Assembly: GCA_963281255.1 (NCBI GenBank)
Contig: OY725499.1
Location: forward strand, 2,116,096 to 2,180,095
Length of the DNA: 64,000 nt
Origin: Aphrocallistes beatrix
Taxonomy: Eukaryota; Porifera; Hexactinellida; Sceptrulophora; Aphrocallistidae
Direction: 5' to 3'
Position numbers and translations under genes: made by a program. The notes beneath the pieces were generated by a model, which ran no database searches, had not been told where the DNA came from, and was given only the letters and a program-made list of their open reading frames with translations. Positions 1 to 10,665 of this stretch are shown one piece after another (the first letter of the stretch is position 1; every line of letters begins with the position of its first letter).

Positions 1-846
1 AAGAAAAATAGAAAGAGTTGATTACAAATCTGATTCTCAGCAGTCACATTCGATTCTATATGCACCACCTCAATGAACAGTACACAACCATAGATGTATC
101 ATCCAATAGGCTAAGTAGGCCGTAGCCTAGGGGCCCGTGGGTTCTGGGAGCCCCACGAAATCTGTAATTTTACTGTAATTACTTCATTTTAGATCTATTT
201 CATCCTAGATTGACACACACCATGGATATTCATCAGTCTATCGCAACTTAACACTCACTAGAGCAAATATTATGGATTCTATCATTTTTGAGACATTTTG
301 TCAAATATATATGCAGACCAATCAAGTCAGACGATTATTAATTGTAATGCCGAGTATGATAGAATCCCTACAGCTTACTCTAGTGAGTTTGTCAAGTTAC
401 GATAACTAATGAATATCCATGGTGTGTTTAAGTTACAATTAAACAGATCTATCAAAGTGTTATTCTTCTTTTCTTCCAATTCCATTAGTTCTGAATAACG
501 AATCGAAGTTTGTAAATCTAAAATAAGTCAATGAGTATATTGTATTCTATTACTGGTCTTTAGTTTTAAACATTTAATGAGTTCAAATAATTCAAGTTGC
601 ATAAATTATATATTGTTGACTTATTTTTGTTAGAAATAAGTACTTATGTTTGGAAATAATGAAAGAAATGTTATCAACTTCACAGCTGCTTTGCCTCTAG
701 ACGCACTGGAGAAGCATACAGTGCCTCCAGATCTCCAGCTGTTTGGTTAACCTCACCCCTCCCCCTCCCAATCAAAGTGTTCTTACCCCGATGCATTCAT
801 ATATATGTTGAAAGGAAAGGAGCCCATAATTCTACACAGCATATTA
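1..846. other. Non-coding stretch with one long inverted repeat
   Basis: I see no gene here. The sequence is AT-rich. The only clear structure is the inverted repeat at 213-428, listed separately. A stretch near 105-150 is unusually G/C-rich and contains overlapping GGCC/CCTAGG motifs, but I could not assign it. Confidence 0.5.
213..428. repeat. Imperfect palindrome, MITE-like
   Basis: The outer arms are near-perfect: ACACACCATGGATATTCAT at 215-233 pairs with 409-427. The inverted match continues inward imperfectly to an ATTCTATCA block on each side, giving arms of roughly 110 bp. The layout is that of a short foldback element. No clear target-site duplication was found, so the family is unassigned. 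Confidence 0.6.
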
Positions 847-2513
847 CAGTGTGTTTCATAATTATTGGCACTAGACTTTAACTTAATGTAGTAGTATCAA
901 ACCTGTACTTGGAAAGAGTATTATAATTTCAGTATAACCTCATGTATGTATTTTATATAGTACATTGTTTTGAATCTATATATATAGTACATTGTTTTGA
1001 ATCCCACTATCATACCATGTGATTACCCAGCATCTTTTTTAGAATGCAAACTCATTCTTTGTCTCAGTTTTATCATAATTCCAACCACAGTTTGCTATGG
1101 TATAGCAAAGTTTTCTTCTTTACCCTTAATTTATTTATAGAAATATCTAAGCATGTATACTACTATATCTTGTAGCTATGCAATTCTTGAGGATTTGTTC
1201 AAAGTATTCAGCAAGATATAGGTTCTGAAAGTCAGAATTAGGGGTGTGATTGAGGCCCGCAGAGAATAACAATGTAAAAAGTGGAATTTAGCCCATAAAA
1301 TTCACAATTTTGAACTTAACTAAAAGTAATGGTTTAACTAATAATTAGTGCTATTTGTGGGTATTGACCACAAATACAATTATTTTTCAGAGCCTACATC
1401 TTTCCGATTCCCTTGAACAAATACGCAAGAATTGCACAACTACAAGATGTATATGTTAGAACAAATTTGCGAAATCAACAATTATGCATAATTGTTCATT
1501 TTACAACAATTATGCATAATTGTTCATCTAATGTAACAATTATGCACAATTGTTGTGAAATGAACAGTTTTACATAATTGTTAATAATGTAAGCAACAAT
1601 TATGCATAATTGTTGTGAAATGAACAGTTTTACATAATTGTTAAAAATGGAAGCAACAATTATGCATAATTGTTGTGAAATGAACAGTTTTACATAATTG
1701 TTAAAAATGGAAGCAACAATTATGCATAATTATTAATGGTGCTACTGAGTTCCAAAGAAAAACCAATTTATTGAACAAAAAAATAATTGGTAGTACAGTC
1801 CACTCCCCGAAAACCGGGGCACCTCGGGACCAGAGCTCAGCCTTCAGCCATTGTATAGTATATACGTATATGTACACACTACACAGTCAGTCTGTCACAT
1901 AAATAACTATAATTTCACTATAACACAACAAGCATAACCGTATGGAGCAAAGTAAGGCTCAGTCTAACACACGAAATTCCAAAATTTCTCTTCCGACGGT
2001 CAGTCAAACTTATTATGACACTTGGAGCTACGCTGTAGGTCTTTACTAACATTAAGGTAGCTACAGATAGCTGACAGGCAGAATGCGCGAGTCAGGATGA
2101 CAATTATGCATAATTGTTGCTTACATTTAAAACAATTATGTAAAACTGTTCATTCCACAACAATTATGCATAATTGTTACATTAGATGAACAATTATGCA
2201 TAATTGTTGATTTCGCAAATTTGTTCTAACATATACATGCTTAGATATTTCTATAAATAAATTAAGCGGTATAGAAGAAAACCATGCTATACAATAGCAA
2301 ACTGTGGTTGGAATTTTGGCAAAAACTGAGACAAAGAATGAGTTTGCATTCTAGAAAAGATGTTGGGTAATCACATGGCATGATAGTGTAACTCAAAACA
2401 ATGTATATATAGTAATAAAATACATACGAGGTTATACTGAAATTATAATACTCTTCCCAAGTCAGGTTTGATACTAAGTTAAAGTCTAGTGCCAATAATT
2501 ATGAAACACACTG
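847..2513. mobile_element. Non-autonomous Tc1/mariner-type foldback element
   Basis: The element starts CAGTGTGTTTCATAATTATT and ends with its inverse, flanked on both sides by TA (845-846 and 2514-2515), the Tc1/mariner target. The terminal inverted repeats are about 290-310 bp (847 to about 1157, and about 2233-2513). Inside lie tandem and inverted copies of a self-complementary motif, ACAATTATGCATAATTGT, at 1480-1735 and 2099-2215. There is no transposase. The unit near 1560-1735 is a roughly 60-bp tandem repeat present about three times. Confidence 0.8.
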
Positions 2514-2564
2514 TAGCTTCTATTAGCCAAATAAGATTCGTCTAAAATGCCCCACCAATCATCA

Positions 2565-2603
2565 TCCCGAGCCTACGCCCATACAATGGGCGTAGACTCG
2601 GGA
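2565..2603. repeat. Small hairpin
   Basis: Two 16-base arms (TCCCGAGCCTACGCCC at 2565-2580 and its inverse at 2588-2603) pair with one mismatch around a 7-base loop. It lies just outside the 847-2513 element. Its function is unknown. The rest of 2516-3148 holds no gene that I can see. Confidence 0.5.
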
Positions 2604-3002
2604 TTCATTAAAAATCTGCTATGGAGAAAAATACACTAGCTGGGTATTTCAAAAGTTGTCGACTCCACTATACAGAGTCTAGTTGGCAAATTAAAATAAA
2701 GTAGATGAAATGATTTCTAAAAAATACGAAAGAGAAAATATAGAAATGGAAAACTGCTCTAAAATATAGCTTTCACAAGAGCATACTAGTTAAGAAGCGT
2801 TATGATATCAAGTGAGATACCCATAGCTAGGATTGAGGAGGATTGACCCCCTCAGTACCTGCTATGGACTCCTACTTGACTTCTATAGTCATCTAGTGGG
2901 AAGGTCAAATAACTTCCGTCATAAAACTTGATTCTAGTAGTACGATGTCAGCAGGATAATTAATATAACAAGAAGAGAGTCTGTTGTATTGGGATGTTGA
3001 AG

Positions 3003-3090
3003 TGAAAGAAAGTTATGAATCTCCAGGATAACAAAATAATGTCACTACTAAACACTAATGGAGTACAATAGATAGACAGAATAATATGAT
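3003..3090. repeat. Dispersed direct repeat, copy 1 (copy 2 at 5225-5305)
   Basis: A stretch containing AATCTCCAG, AATAATGTCACT, AAACACTAAT and GAATAATATGA recurs in the same order and orientation at 5225-5305. The two flank the NHL-like gene and its upstream region. They may be remnants of one duplication or of a dispersed repeat. Confidence 0.5.
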
Positions 3091-3148
3091 ACAAACAAAT
3101 AATGAATAAACACGTGTAATTACATAAACAAAAATTAGTAGTTGCAGC

Positions 3149-4257
3149 TTAAAAGGCTTGGAGTATGTTGTATTTTTTCTCATCCACTATAATTATTCTT
3201 TGTTTGGAGTCTACTGCTATACCTCTGGGGTAGTATAGCTCTCCTGCTTCCTCCTCTCCCTCTCCCAATCTTCTGTATCAGGATTCTGTCTGGAGAGAAT
3301 ACTCTGATACAGTGACTTCTATAGTCACTCACCAGAATATTCTCATAGGAATCTAGACAGAAGTACTGAGCATACTTGATGTCATTTCCTGTTACTAGGG
3401 AGCGTATGAGAGTACCATCTAGCCTGAAAACTTGGATTGGATCTGGATGGTAGTTATTGCTGTACTTGGTAGCTGAATAGAATAAACATTTGTTGTTTGT
3501 GTAGGATGATGTCTCGAGGAGTTGTATTTTCATCAAACGAGATAGCCTCAGAATAATTTTCTTCGTAGGCTTGAGGTTGAGATCAAATATTTGTAGTGTT
3601 AGAGACTTCTTAACACAAGTGTAGATATTCAATCCTTCTATAGATATCCCGTGCAATGGAATGTTAAGTTCTAAATTTTTAACTTTTTCTCCTTTCTTGT
3701 TTAGTTTGAGAAAATAAGGCCTGTCAGAATGTGTAGTCAGATAGATATGGTCTTTATGAATCTTCATGTGCGTGCATTCATTCATCAGTGGATTGCGTAG
3801 AGTTGCGTAGTGATTTCCTTCGTTCGTGAAGACTTGTATTCTACCAGTGTAGCAAAACTCTCCTACATAAATCAGCTGGCTGGTGAGATCTATACAGATT
3901 GCTGAAGGGTTGAATAGTTGGTCTTCCCCACCTTCCTTAACTCCATGCCAGATAGGTAGAGTCCTGAACCTGTATGGATTTGGTCTTTTCAAAATGCGAC
4001 ACTTCTCTTCCAGTGTCCTCTCTATCTCTTCCATCTGACAGCTGATGGACACGAGAGGGAACGAAATCTGTTCTGAAAGGATCTTCTCCATTTCTTTCAT
4101 GATGTTCTTAAGATTTTTCTGTAGCAACGTGTTCAGTCTGTTGCTCTGCCACTTGTTGAGTCAGATATTCTAGAACTCTTTCCAATTCTGTGATGGAGAC
4201 GTGTCGGGGATTTTGTGTGGCTGCAACTACTGGTGCTTGTGGGTACCTTGCTGCCAT
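3149..4257 (-). pseudogene. NHL-repeat (TRIM-like) protein, reading frame shifted twice
   Basis: The protein starts at the ATG at 4255-4257 (MAARYPQAPVV...), 70 bases downstream of a TATA box. It has a helical, probably coiled-coil N-terminal part (VSITELERVLEYLTQQ, then KNIMKEMEKILSEQ), then a beta-propeller-like NHL region: GEFCYTGRIQVFTNEG, then DPIQVFRLDGTLIRS, then DSYENILVSDYRSHCIRVF. NHL propellers bind RNA or protein partners, often in TRIM ubiquitin ligases, but no RING or B-box is encoded here. Two breaks are visible. The N-terminal frame stops near 4110 while the main frame is open from 4127. Near 3255, in a purine run, the frame shifts again: the alternative frame continues as GELYYPRGIAVDSKQRIIIV and reaches a natural stop at 3149. 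The continuing similarity to an NHL repeat suggests recent decay or assembly error rather than an old pseudogene. No intron is needed. Confidence 0.65.
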
Positions 4258-4324
4258 TCTTTTCTTTTGTTCGTTGTAGAGTGTTTGTAGTTTGTTTGTT
4301 AGATAAATTAGTGAGTTTGTGAGT

Positions 4325-4333
4325 CTATTTATA
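4325..4333 (-). promoter_or_regulatory. TATA box of the NHL-like gene
   Basis: The minus strand reads TATAAATAG. It sits 68-76 bases upstream of the chosen ATG, leaving room for a 5' UTR of about 40 bases. This supports the ATG at 4257 as the real start. Confidence 0.6.
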
Positions 4334-4921
4334 CATTTCTCTTAGATTAGTAATGGAGCTAACATAGCTAAATATAGGATTGAATCTCCTTAGTTATCCC
4401 ATTACGTACACATGTGGTATGTAGTTACTTGCATTATTGTTAGATTCAGTTCCAATTTTGCCAGAATCAATTTCAAAATGAGACAATGGTGTTTCAGTAT
4501 TGTTTAATCTTGATTAAACTATAATAGTTGAAAGCGAATTTTCTTCAAACTAAGTAATTTCCACTTGATATATCTAAATTTAGATTCTCAGTGTTAAACA
4601 TGTGCTTGGAGAATTGTACACATATATGGGCATGAACCTGAGAAGTGGCATTATTGTGCGACACAGTTCTGATATGATATCAAATATGATAGTATATATT
4701 CAGATTTAAGCGAATGAATGCATAGAACATGACCTGCTATGTTACAGAACTATCTTATTTAAGATTTTCTATTTTTCAAACTTAGAATATATCTTTTCGA
4801 GTGTTTTCCGTTTTTCGAATGAGGTAGCAAACAACATTTGAAATAAGATTTTTTATGATATTTTAAAATGTATCACTGATTTTCATTGGTTTAATCTGTA
4901 TATTTAATTCACATTCTAACA

Positions 4922-5218
4922 CAGTGGTTCTTAACCTTATTTGCACGATTTCCTCCTTCGTGGTACCCAATCATGATTTAGTATTGGTTCTGTTAAGATT
5001 TGGAATCCTGGAAGAATAGATTGTAATTAGGAATTTGGTCTTAATTCTGGGGTTGAAAATAGGGTTTCATTCCTGAACAATTACCGTAATTCTGAAATTT
5101 TACGTTTCACTATCAGTATCACTGTACAGTCTGTACTTTTTCTGAGAAATATTTTAGCATCCCAGATCCTACACACACCCCAGAAATGCTGAAATTTCCC
5201 CCCGGTTAAGAACCCCTG
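4922..5218. mobile_element. hAT-type MITE
   Basis: The termini CAGTGGTTCTTAACC and GGTTAAGAACCCCTG are classic hAT ends. The flanks TTCTAACA (4914-4921) and TTCTAAAG (5219-5226) look like an aged 8-bp target duplication with 6 of 8 matches. The body is 297 bp and non-coding. It lies in a gene-free stretch (4334-5847) where I see nothing else beyond the repeat copy at 5225-5305. Confidence 0.75.
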
Positions 5219-5847
5219 TTCTAAAGTGTTAAGAATCTCCAGATACCAAAATAATGTCACTTTTAAACACTAATTGAGTACAATTGATAGATAGAATAAT
5301 ATGAAATAGTGAACATCAATTTTGGTTTTGTAGAAATTGGTCCGGGAGGAACCCATTCCTGCAAAACACGAGTAGTGCATCAAGCTACCATGCAACAGAG
5401 TGGACCATGAGTCACTTACTGTGACCTATAACCCATCATGTGAAGGACATATATAGGCCTACTCTGCTAAATACTCTTCACATTAATTTGTTGTAGGTGG
5501 GTATCCTACAAACACGTTTCAATTATGAGAGCAATGCTGAATGTGAAGACAAGTCGCTACTAAAAAACTTCGTACTCTTTCCATTTCGTACCTCATTGCT
5601 ATTTCGTACCCAACACAATTTAGTACTGAAACAGACTGTAGCTGATAGCCAATAATCATGCCTTGACTCAATTTCGCAGAATAGGAATTTGAATTCCAAA
5701 CTCAGAATTTCTAATTTTATCTATTGTGGTTACTTTACTTTGGAATGCCAAAATTCAAATAGTTTTGATGAATTTCTGGGTTCTCTATTATTAGAATATG
5801 GTAAACAGCTTTTTAGACAAATTGAAGAGTATGAAATTTAATGTTAA

Positions 5848-6286
5848 CAAGCGCACTTCGCTTGCTTGCTGGCGGACACTTTGTGTCCGCCGGAGGCTCC
5901 CTTCGGTCGCCTGGGATCACATTGGTTAATTATAAGGGAAATAACATCTCGAAATACGTCTGTCCTACTCATAATCTATATCACACGAAAAATTATCAAA
6001 TTTATCAATTTTTAAAATTTTGCTGAGTAATGATGACGTCATAACAAAGTGATGAGTGATCATTTTTTGATGATAGTTGCATCATATGTGAGGTATGTTA
6101 GTATACAGATTCTATTAAAATTTCAGCCTTCTATCTATAATAGCTGAGTTATGCTCGAATAACTGTATTGCTTAACTTTTAAAAATGTGACAATGACGTC
6201 ATAATTCCATGATGAGTCGACATTTTGCTCTGAGGTCAGAACTTATTAGAGCCATAGCCAAAAGACTCCCACATGCCAAAAATCAT

Positions 6287-6290
<4 letters not shown>
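5848..6290 (-). mobile_element. Helitron-like family B, copy 1 (5' end lost)
   Basis: Read on the minus strand, the copy ends in the family's GC-rich 3' region and terminal CTTG followed by T (complement at 5847). Its body matches the other B copies: GACGTCA-rich blocks, GGAGCCATAGCCAAAAG, then CTGATTTTTGGCATG. The 5' terminus is missing, and a TA run with a pogo-type MITE follows. It is non-coding. Apparent short ORFs with MMSRHF and HFVSAGG are family artefacts. Confidence 0.6.
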
Positions 6291-6321
<31 letters not shown>

Positions 6322-6324
<3 letters not shown>

Positions 6325-6508
6325 TAGAACTCGGTTAGTACGTACTCGGGATAAGACGTACTTCGGCTTAGTACGTACCATTTCTCTGAACCAAAATTCA
6401 TTTATTGTATAGATTCCTATGTAATATCAACTCGGTTAGTATGTACTTACGGATAGTACGTACTTTTTTCCGCTTCCTGGAGGGGTACGTACTAACCGAG
6501 TTCTACTG
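6322..6508. mobile_element. pogo/Tigger-type MITE, copy 1
   Basis: The termini CAGTAGAACTCGGTTAGTAC are in inverse orientation at both ends, with TA after the right end. The interior has repeated GTACGTAC motifs. A second copy of the same family lies at 50226-50414 with nearly the same length. It is non-coding. Confidence 0.75.
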
Positions 6509-6521
6509 TACTATATATATA

Positions 6522-6932
6522 CAAGCGCGCTTCGCTTGCTTGCGCTGCGCAGCTGGCGGACACTTTGTATCTGCCGGAGGCGCCCTGTGGGCGCCTGGGG
6601 TCGCAATGATTAATTATAAAAGAGAAAACATCTCTAAATATGTCAGTACTACTGTTATAATCAAAATCGCGCAAAAATCACCAAATTTGTCAATTTTTAA
6701 AATTTTGATGCGTAATGATGAAGTCCAAAAGATTCCCATATGCCAAAAATTAGCTTTCTATGACCGGCAGTTTCTTCAATCAATTCGTTACAGATATATA
6801 TATATGTTATGGGCAATATGAGAAATTGGCCATTATGCATATTGCCTAGGCATTATGCAAAATGACCAATTTCTCATATTGCCCATAACATATATACATA
6901 CACAAACATTAATCGAGTTCTAATAGTAAGGA
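6522..6932 (-). mobile_element. Helitron-like family B, copy 2
   Basis: Both termini are visible. The 5' end is TCCTTACTATTAGAACTCG (minus strand, from 6932), preceded by A. The 3' end is the GC-rich hairpin and CTTG, followed by T. The copy landed next to a Tc1-like transposase fragment, which begins at 6933. An 86-bp palindromic element sits in its TA run. Confidence 0.65.
6805..6890. mobile_element. 86-bp palindromic MITE
   Basis: Arms TGTTATGGGCAATATGAGAA and their inverse make an almost complete palindrome, flanked by TA on both sides. It is inserted in the TA-rich segment of Helitron-like copy B2. The TA target suggests a Tc1/mariner or pogo origin. Confidence 0.65.
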
Positions 6933-7250
6933 TGCAACCCATCGTGCCATTGTGAAGTGTAAAGTTGCTCGAAACGATAATATCTCTTTGTCTTTATCTA
7001 TTAAAAATAACCCCAGGCTCTCATTACGATCGATAGCCAATTATTTGAAGAATTCTAGAGGTTTGAATGTGTCCCATGAAACCATCAGACGAACCCTTAT
7101 TAAATGGAATACTCAATTTCAAAAAAATCTGCAATCAGAAGACCTAATATCACGTCAACCCATGAGAAAACGAGAGTTTCTTGGGCCAAAAAAACATCGA
7201 TTCATACATTGGCAAAGTCTTTGAAGGACACTTGTTCTGCGGCAGAACAT
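6933..7250 (+). pseudogene. Tc1-like transposase fragment (helix-turn-helix part)
   Basis: The reading frame gives NPRLSLRSIANYLKNSRG and VSHETIRRTLIKWN, the second paired helix-turn-helix of Tc1/mariner transposases. A shifted frame continues with KKSAIRRPNITSTHEKTR and VSWAKK, matching the linker before the catalytic domain. The DDE domain is absent and the 5' part is cut by Helitron-like copy B2, so this is a dead fragment. The family's normal length is about 340 residues, and barely 100 remain. Confidence 0.6.
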
Positions 7251-8645
7251 TCCACCCAAACTTCTCCCAATTATAATGCTGAGGGGAATTCTAATCTCCT
7301 AAACTCAACCACAGGTCCTTTCATTTTCCATTTAAAAATTACGTAAACTTGTCACTTATGCAATCAAAAATTCATTAATTCCCTTCTTTATTATATTACT
7401 ATTTAAAATAACCTGCTTTATTAATTTGTTTTGGATTAGGGAGAAGAAAGGATCCAAAGATTAATGTCCGAAATGGGGATCGAATCCCGCGTAACAGCAT
7501 CTAAATTCACAATTCCGCTTTTCGAGAACACGTTGAGATCTTGTACATTGTATTCGATTCTGCGTTTGAATTAACCTAAACAGATATAGTTATCCAACTA
7601 GTGCAAATTTATCTCCACAGGAAACTATACAAAATGAACTGCAGACCGAGGACTGTTTGCGGTAGCAGGCTCTTGGAGATAATCTTTCGGAATGTCGATG
7701 GGAACAATTATGAATGCACTCTCATTTATCCAAATGCTTAATTGATGAACATTTAGCCAGTTCCCGTTTCTATTGCCATTGCATTATACCGGATTACTTC
7801 TGTCGATTGATTGTCAAATGCACAGAATGTACCAAATAGTACTGTTTTTACAAAAAGTGTCCCCCCGGACAGATTTTGTAACATATCCATGGTATGTTAC
7901 AAAAACTGTCCCCCCTAAATATACGCACTATGATTTATCATCCTATGTGAAGCCTGTAAAACCTAGCACTTATTTACTTCACTGCTGTGATGACAATACA
8001 CAATGAATAAATCATGATGAAATAACTTCTATTTACTATGCACACTGTTTACCACTGAATAATAGTGACCTTGGCAGATTGTATTTTTTACTCTATTTTT
8101 CCTACCAGATGAAAATTTATCATTTTAAATGAAATAATTTGCAAATGAATGCAACTATCCGAGTGATTTGATAAATAGAAACAAATCTACAATTCACTGC
8201 ACTAACTGGTCAACAGTATTTAAGCAACAATTGTTTTTTTCATCAATAATACTACATACAGTAGATATTGGATATGTAGTGGTAATGCCACGGGCAGGGA
8301 ATTTTTGGCTAGATTATCACTATAACCAATATATATTATGATGCTAAATAGTCAATGCCCAAAATGGCTTAAAACGGAAATGACTTTGGAGTTGCTTTTG
8401 TGGATTTAATAGTTGGAGCTATTTTAATTCGGCTATTTCAAAAGCACAAATATAGCAATCCAATAATAACCTCTATTTTAAAACCTGATATATCCCCATA
8501 CCTTTTTTATCTCAAGACGTCTGGACAAACACATACAGCCTAGTTTCGTAAAATTAATGTTGAAAGTTCAGGATTTTTATTTTTCTACAAGTATTAGTCT
8601 AATACATAAATCTTGAGCTTATGACCTGTTTCAAAACGAAATCAT
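7251..8645. other. Gene-poor stretch with possible exon relics
   Basis: I see no intact gene. A frame at about 7690-7830 is Cys/His-rich (FYCHCIIPDYFCRLIVKC), and one at 7926-8003 ends KPVKPSTYLLHC. The latter closely resembles the end of the Lys-rich exon at 18936-19206, so both may be relics of one mobile family. Upstream, CTCCACAG near 7613-7620 could be a splice acceptor. The remainder (8040-8640) is AT-rich and featureless. Confidence 0.35.
7867..7911. repeat. Perfect-armed hairpin
   Basis: GGACAG and TGTAACATA on the left pair with TATGTTACA and CTGTCC on the right, around a TCCATGG centre. It is flanked by C-runs on both sides, which makes a small C-rich/G-rich bounded cruciform. Confidence 0.5.
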
Positions 8646-9134
8646 CTAGTTAGTCGACTTTGTTCGTTCTGTTAACACGTAAAAAATACAGTTTATCTTC
8701 CCACGGATAGTAGTAGTCGATTGTGGCTTATCTGATGCCATCAACTTAGGCCTTTGCATTCCATCGTATGTATACCACGCATTGTTATATTTGACCTTCA
8801 TATAAAAGTGTACTCCAAAGTGAATAGTAAATCCAAGAAGGGAGTAGCGGAGTTGCAAATCCCTATGGGGCAGACTAATCTTATCCTCAATAATGCCTTC
8901 ATTAATATCAGAAGTTGTGAGATGTCCTACTTCAAGAATTAGAAGTGCAGGTATTTGAGAAAATTCCCTGGATAAAGGCTCAATATTAGCTTTTGGGTCT
9001 CTACATTTTAAGCAATTGTAACTTGCATTGATTTGGGAATCAATGGTAGTTTGGCAATTGGATTGAAAAGTTAAAACTGACAAGTTGAGCCTTTTCTCTG
9101 ACTCACAGCAACAACTCCAGCATTGGAATACGAT
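8646..9134 (-). CDS. Ginger1-A protease, C-terminal part (finger and His box)
   Basis: The frame carries two CxxC pairs (CWSCC, then CLKC about 35 residues later), the strand LLILEVGHL, the His box GVHFYMKV and WYTYDG. In USP/C19 and USPL1-type (C98) peptidases the same order occurs: paired CxxC finger, a hydrophobic strand, then a His box ending in a Tyr-Asp motif. It aligns by eye with residues about 265-420 of the Ginger1-B protein at 45414-46682. It is contiguous in the protein with the part upstream of the 9140-10660 insertion, separated only by that insertion and its target duplication. Confidence 0.6.
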   Translation of the reverse strand: MVFQCWSCCCESEKRLNLSVLTFQSNCQTTIDSQINASYNCLKCRDPKANIEPLSREFSQIPALLILEVGHLTTSDINEGIIEDKISLPHRDLQLRYSLLGFTIHFGVHFYMKVKYNNAWYTYDGMQRPKLMASDKPQSTTTIRGKINCIFYVLTERTKSTN

Positions 9135-9139
9135 CTTAT

Positions 9140-10660
9140 CACAGTGGTTTATTGACACAGTTGGTCAAGTGAGTTTTTATCGTGTTCACTGTGTGGGTTT
9201 TTATCGTGTTCAGCATACTCTAGAACCTAGGTAACCGTATTTGCAGTTAAAAATTCCGAGGAGAATTAAAAATATAATACAGATTATACAATTGAACGGC
9301 TAAATATAGTTTGAGAAATTTTGTGGTTTCAAAATCATGCATCATTTCAAACTCGTGTACTCGTTTGATTTATATCAGAATGAGTTAAGACTTTCACAGT
9401 GTATAAGTATAGTTTAACTCATTCTAAAACCGTTGAATACGCCGTATATAATTGATTGACTTGCAATATGATATTCACTGAATTGTATGATTCGCTGATA
9501 GGGTCCGAAATGTTAAGTTCCTTGCATTGGTAGTTCGTAAACTTGTGGTGTCGTGTCGTGTCGTGTTGTGTTAGTAGTCCTATTTTTATCTAAAGTTTAA
9601 CCAATTAACTTGAATTTTGACTACTTTCCAGCCCCGCGCAACCCCGCGCAAATGGAAATATTTTCGTAGATAAATGGCCGCCATCAATATTACATACAAA
9701 TAAATGCTATTTATTTATTCAGGCCCAAAGTGAATAATTGAATAAAATGAATAATCGAGATGTTTGGGATTGCCTCACAACTAAGGAATGCATACATGAT
9801 GCTGCTAAGGCATTTATGGAATAATTTCAAATAGAAGAGAATGAATATTAACCTATTCAGCAGAAATTCAATATTCTCAAATCCACCAGGGATTGTTCGA
9901 AAAAGCTAAAGAAATTGGAAAGAATGGAAAACAAAACATTTTATTCAATTCCATCAGCGCAACCCACATAGAAGCGAATTCTAGATAAAAATATAATCGC
10001 GGAGTCTGAATTATCAATTGAAATTACATCCATTATCCCAACTAACCTTAAAAGCATTACGAGAGTTTTAGGATTAATCACTCAAATGATGGTAGAAAAA
10101 CTTCAACCTGAAATGTCGCTAGACAATGACTTTTAAACAATATTTTTTATTCCATGCATCTACAATTGTTTCAGTATTCTTAGCCAGAGCGACCCACTCT
10201 TCTCGAGCTACCGAAGAACTTTAGTATGCAAGCCATTGTGATCAAATAGGACATATTAGAAATATGTAATGTAAAGGTGACCAAATACCACCTTTATAAC
10301 CAGAAAAATTCGTTGACTCTGCCCCATAATCTTGTATTTAACTTAGTATAAAGCGTTAGTATGGCACTTATGGGTCGTAATTGAGTTATTTAGGTTGTCT
10401 ATATGCTAATAGAAGCTGGCTTTGATCATATATACATGTGTTTGTAAAATATAGTAAATATTTAACAGAAAGAAAATTAAATAATGGGTGCGTAAAAAAT
10501 AAAGTGACGTCATAACTCAAACCTCTGAAGCCAGACAAGTATTTTGAGTTCTTTAATCAATTACTAGATATGGAAAACCCATAGGTAAATAATACATTTT
10601 ATAGCTCTATCTGCTCAGGAAATACCAACTCCCTATGAATGGCCCAAATAAACCACTGTG
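9140..10660. mobile_element. Transib-like non-autonomous element
   Basis: The termini CACAGTGGTTTATT are in inverse orientation at 9140 and 10660, flanked by the 5-bp direct repeat CTTAT (9135-9139 and 10661-10665). A CACWRTG terminus plus 5-bp duplication is the Transib signature, shared with RAG recombination signals. The 1521-bp body has no transposase. Its insertion splits the Ginger1-A protease gene exactly, since coding similarity resumes on the other side. A decayed frame at 9748-10134 (MNNRDVWDCLTTKECI...) has several stops and is unrecognised. A GTGTC microsatellite lies near 9550. Confidence 0.6.
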
Positions 10661-10665
10661 CTTAT

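Noticed and set aside
3149-4257. Programmed +1 frameshifting in the NHL gene, as known for glass-sponge mitochondria
   Set aside because: That mechanism is mitochondrial. Here the breaks sit at simple runs, and error or decay is more likely.
6209-6412. Recurrent short frames starting MMSRHF in several places
   Set aside because: They recur only because the Helitron-like B repeat recurs, their ends vary with neighbouring insertions, and there is no coding constraint.
7467-7495. tRNA- or SINE-like B box (GGATCGAATCCCG)
   Set aside because: No A box or cloverleaf can be drawn around it on either strand.
9140-9180. RSS-like nonamer 23 bases after the CACAGTG heptamer
   Set aside because: At the right distance the sequence is TGAGTTTTT, not an A-rich nonamer in the right orientation, so only the heptamer match is claimed.
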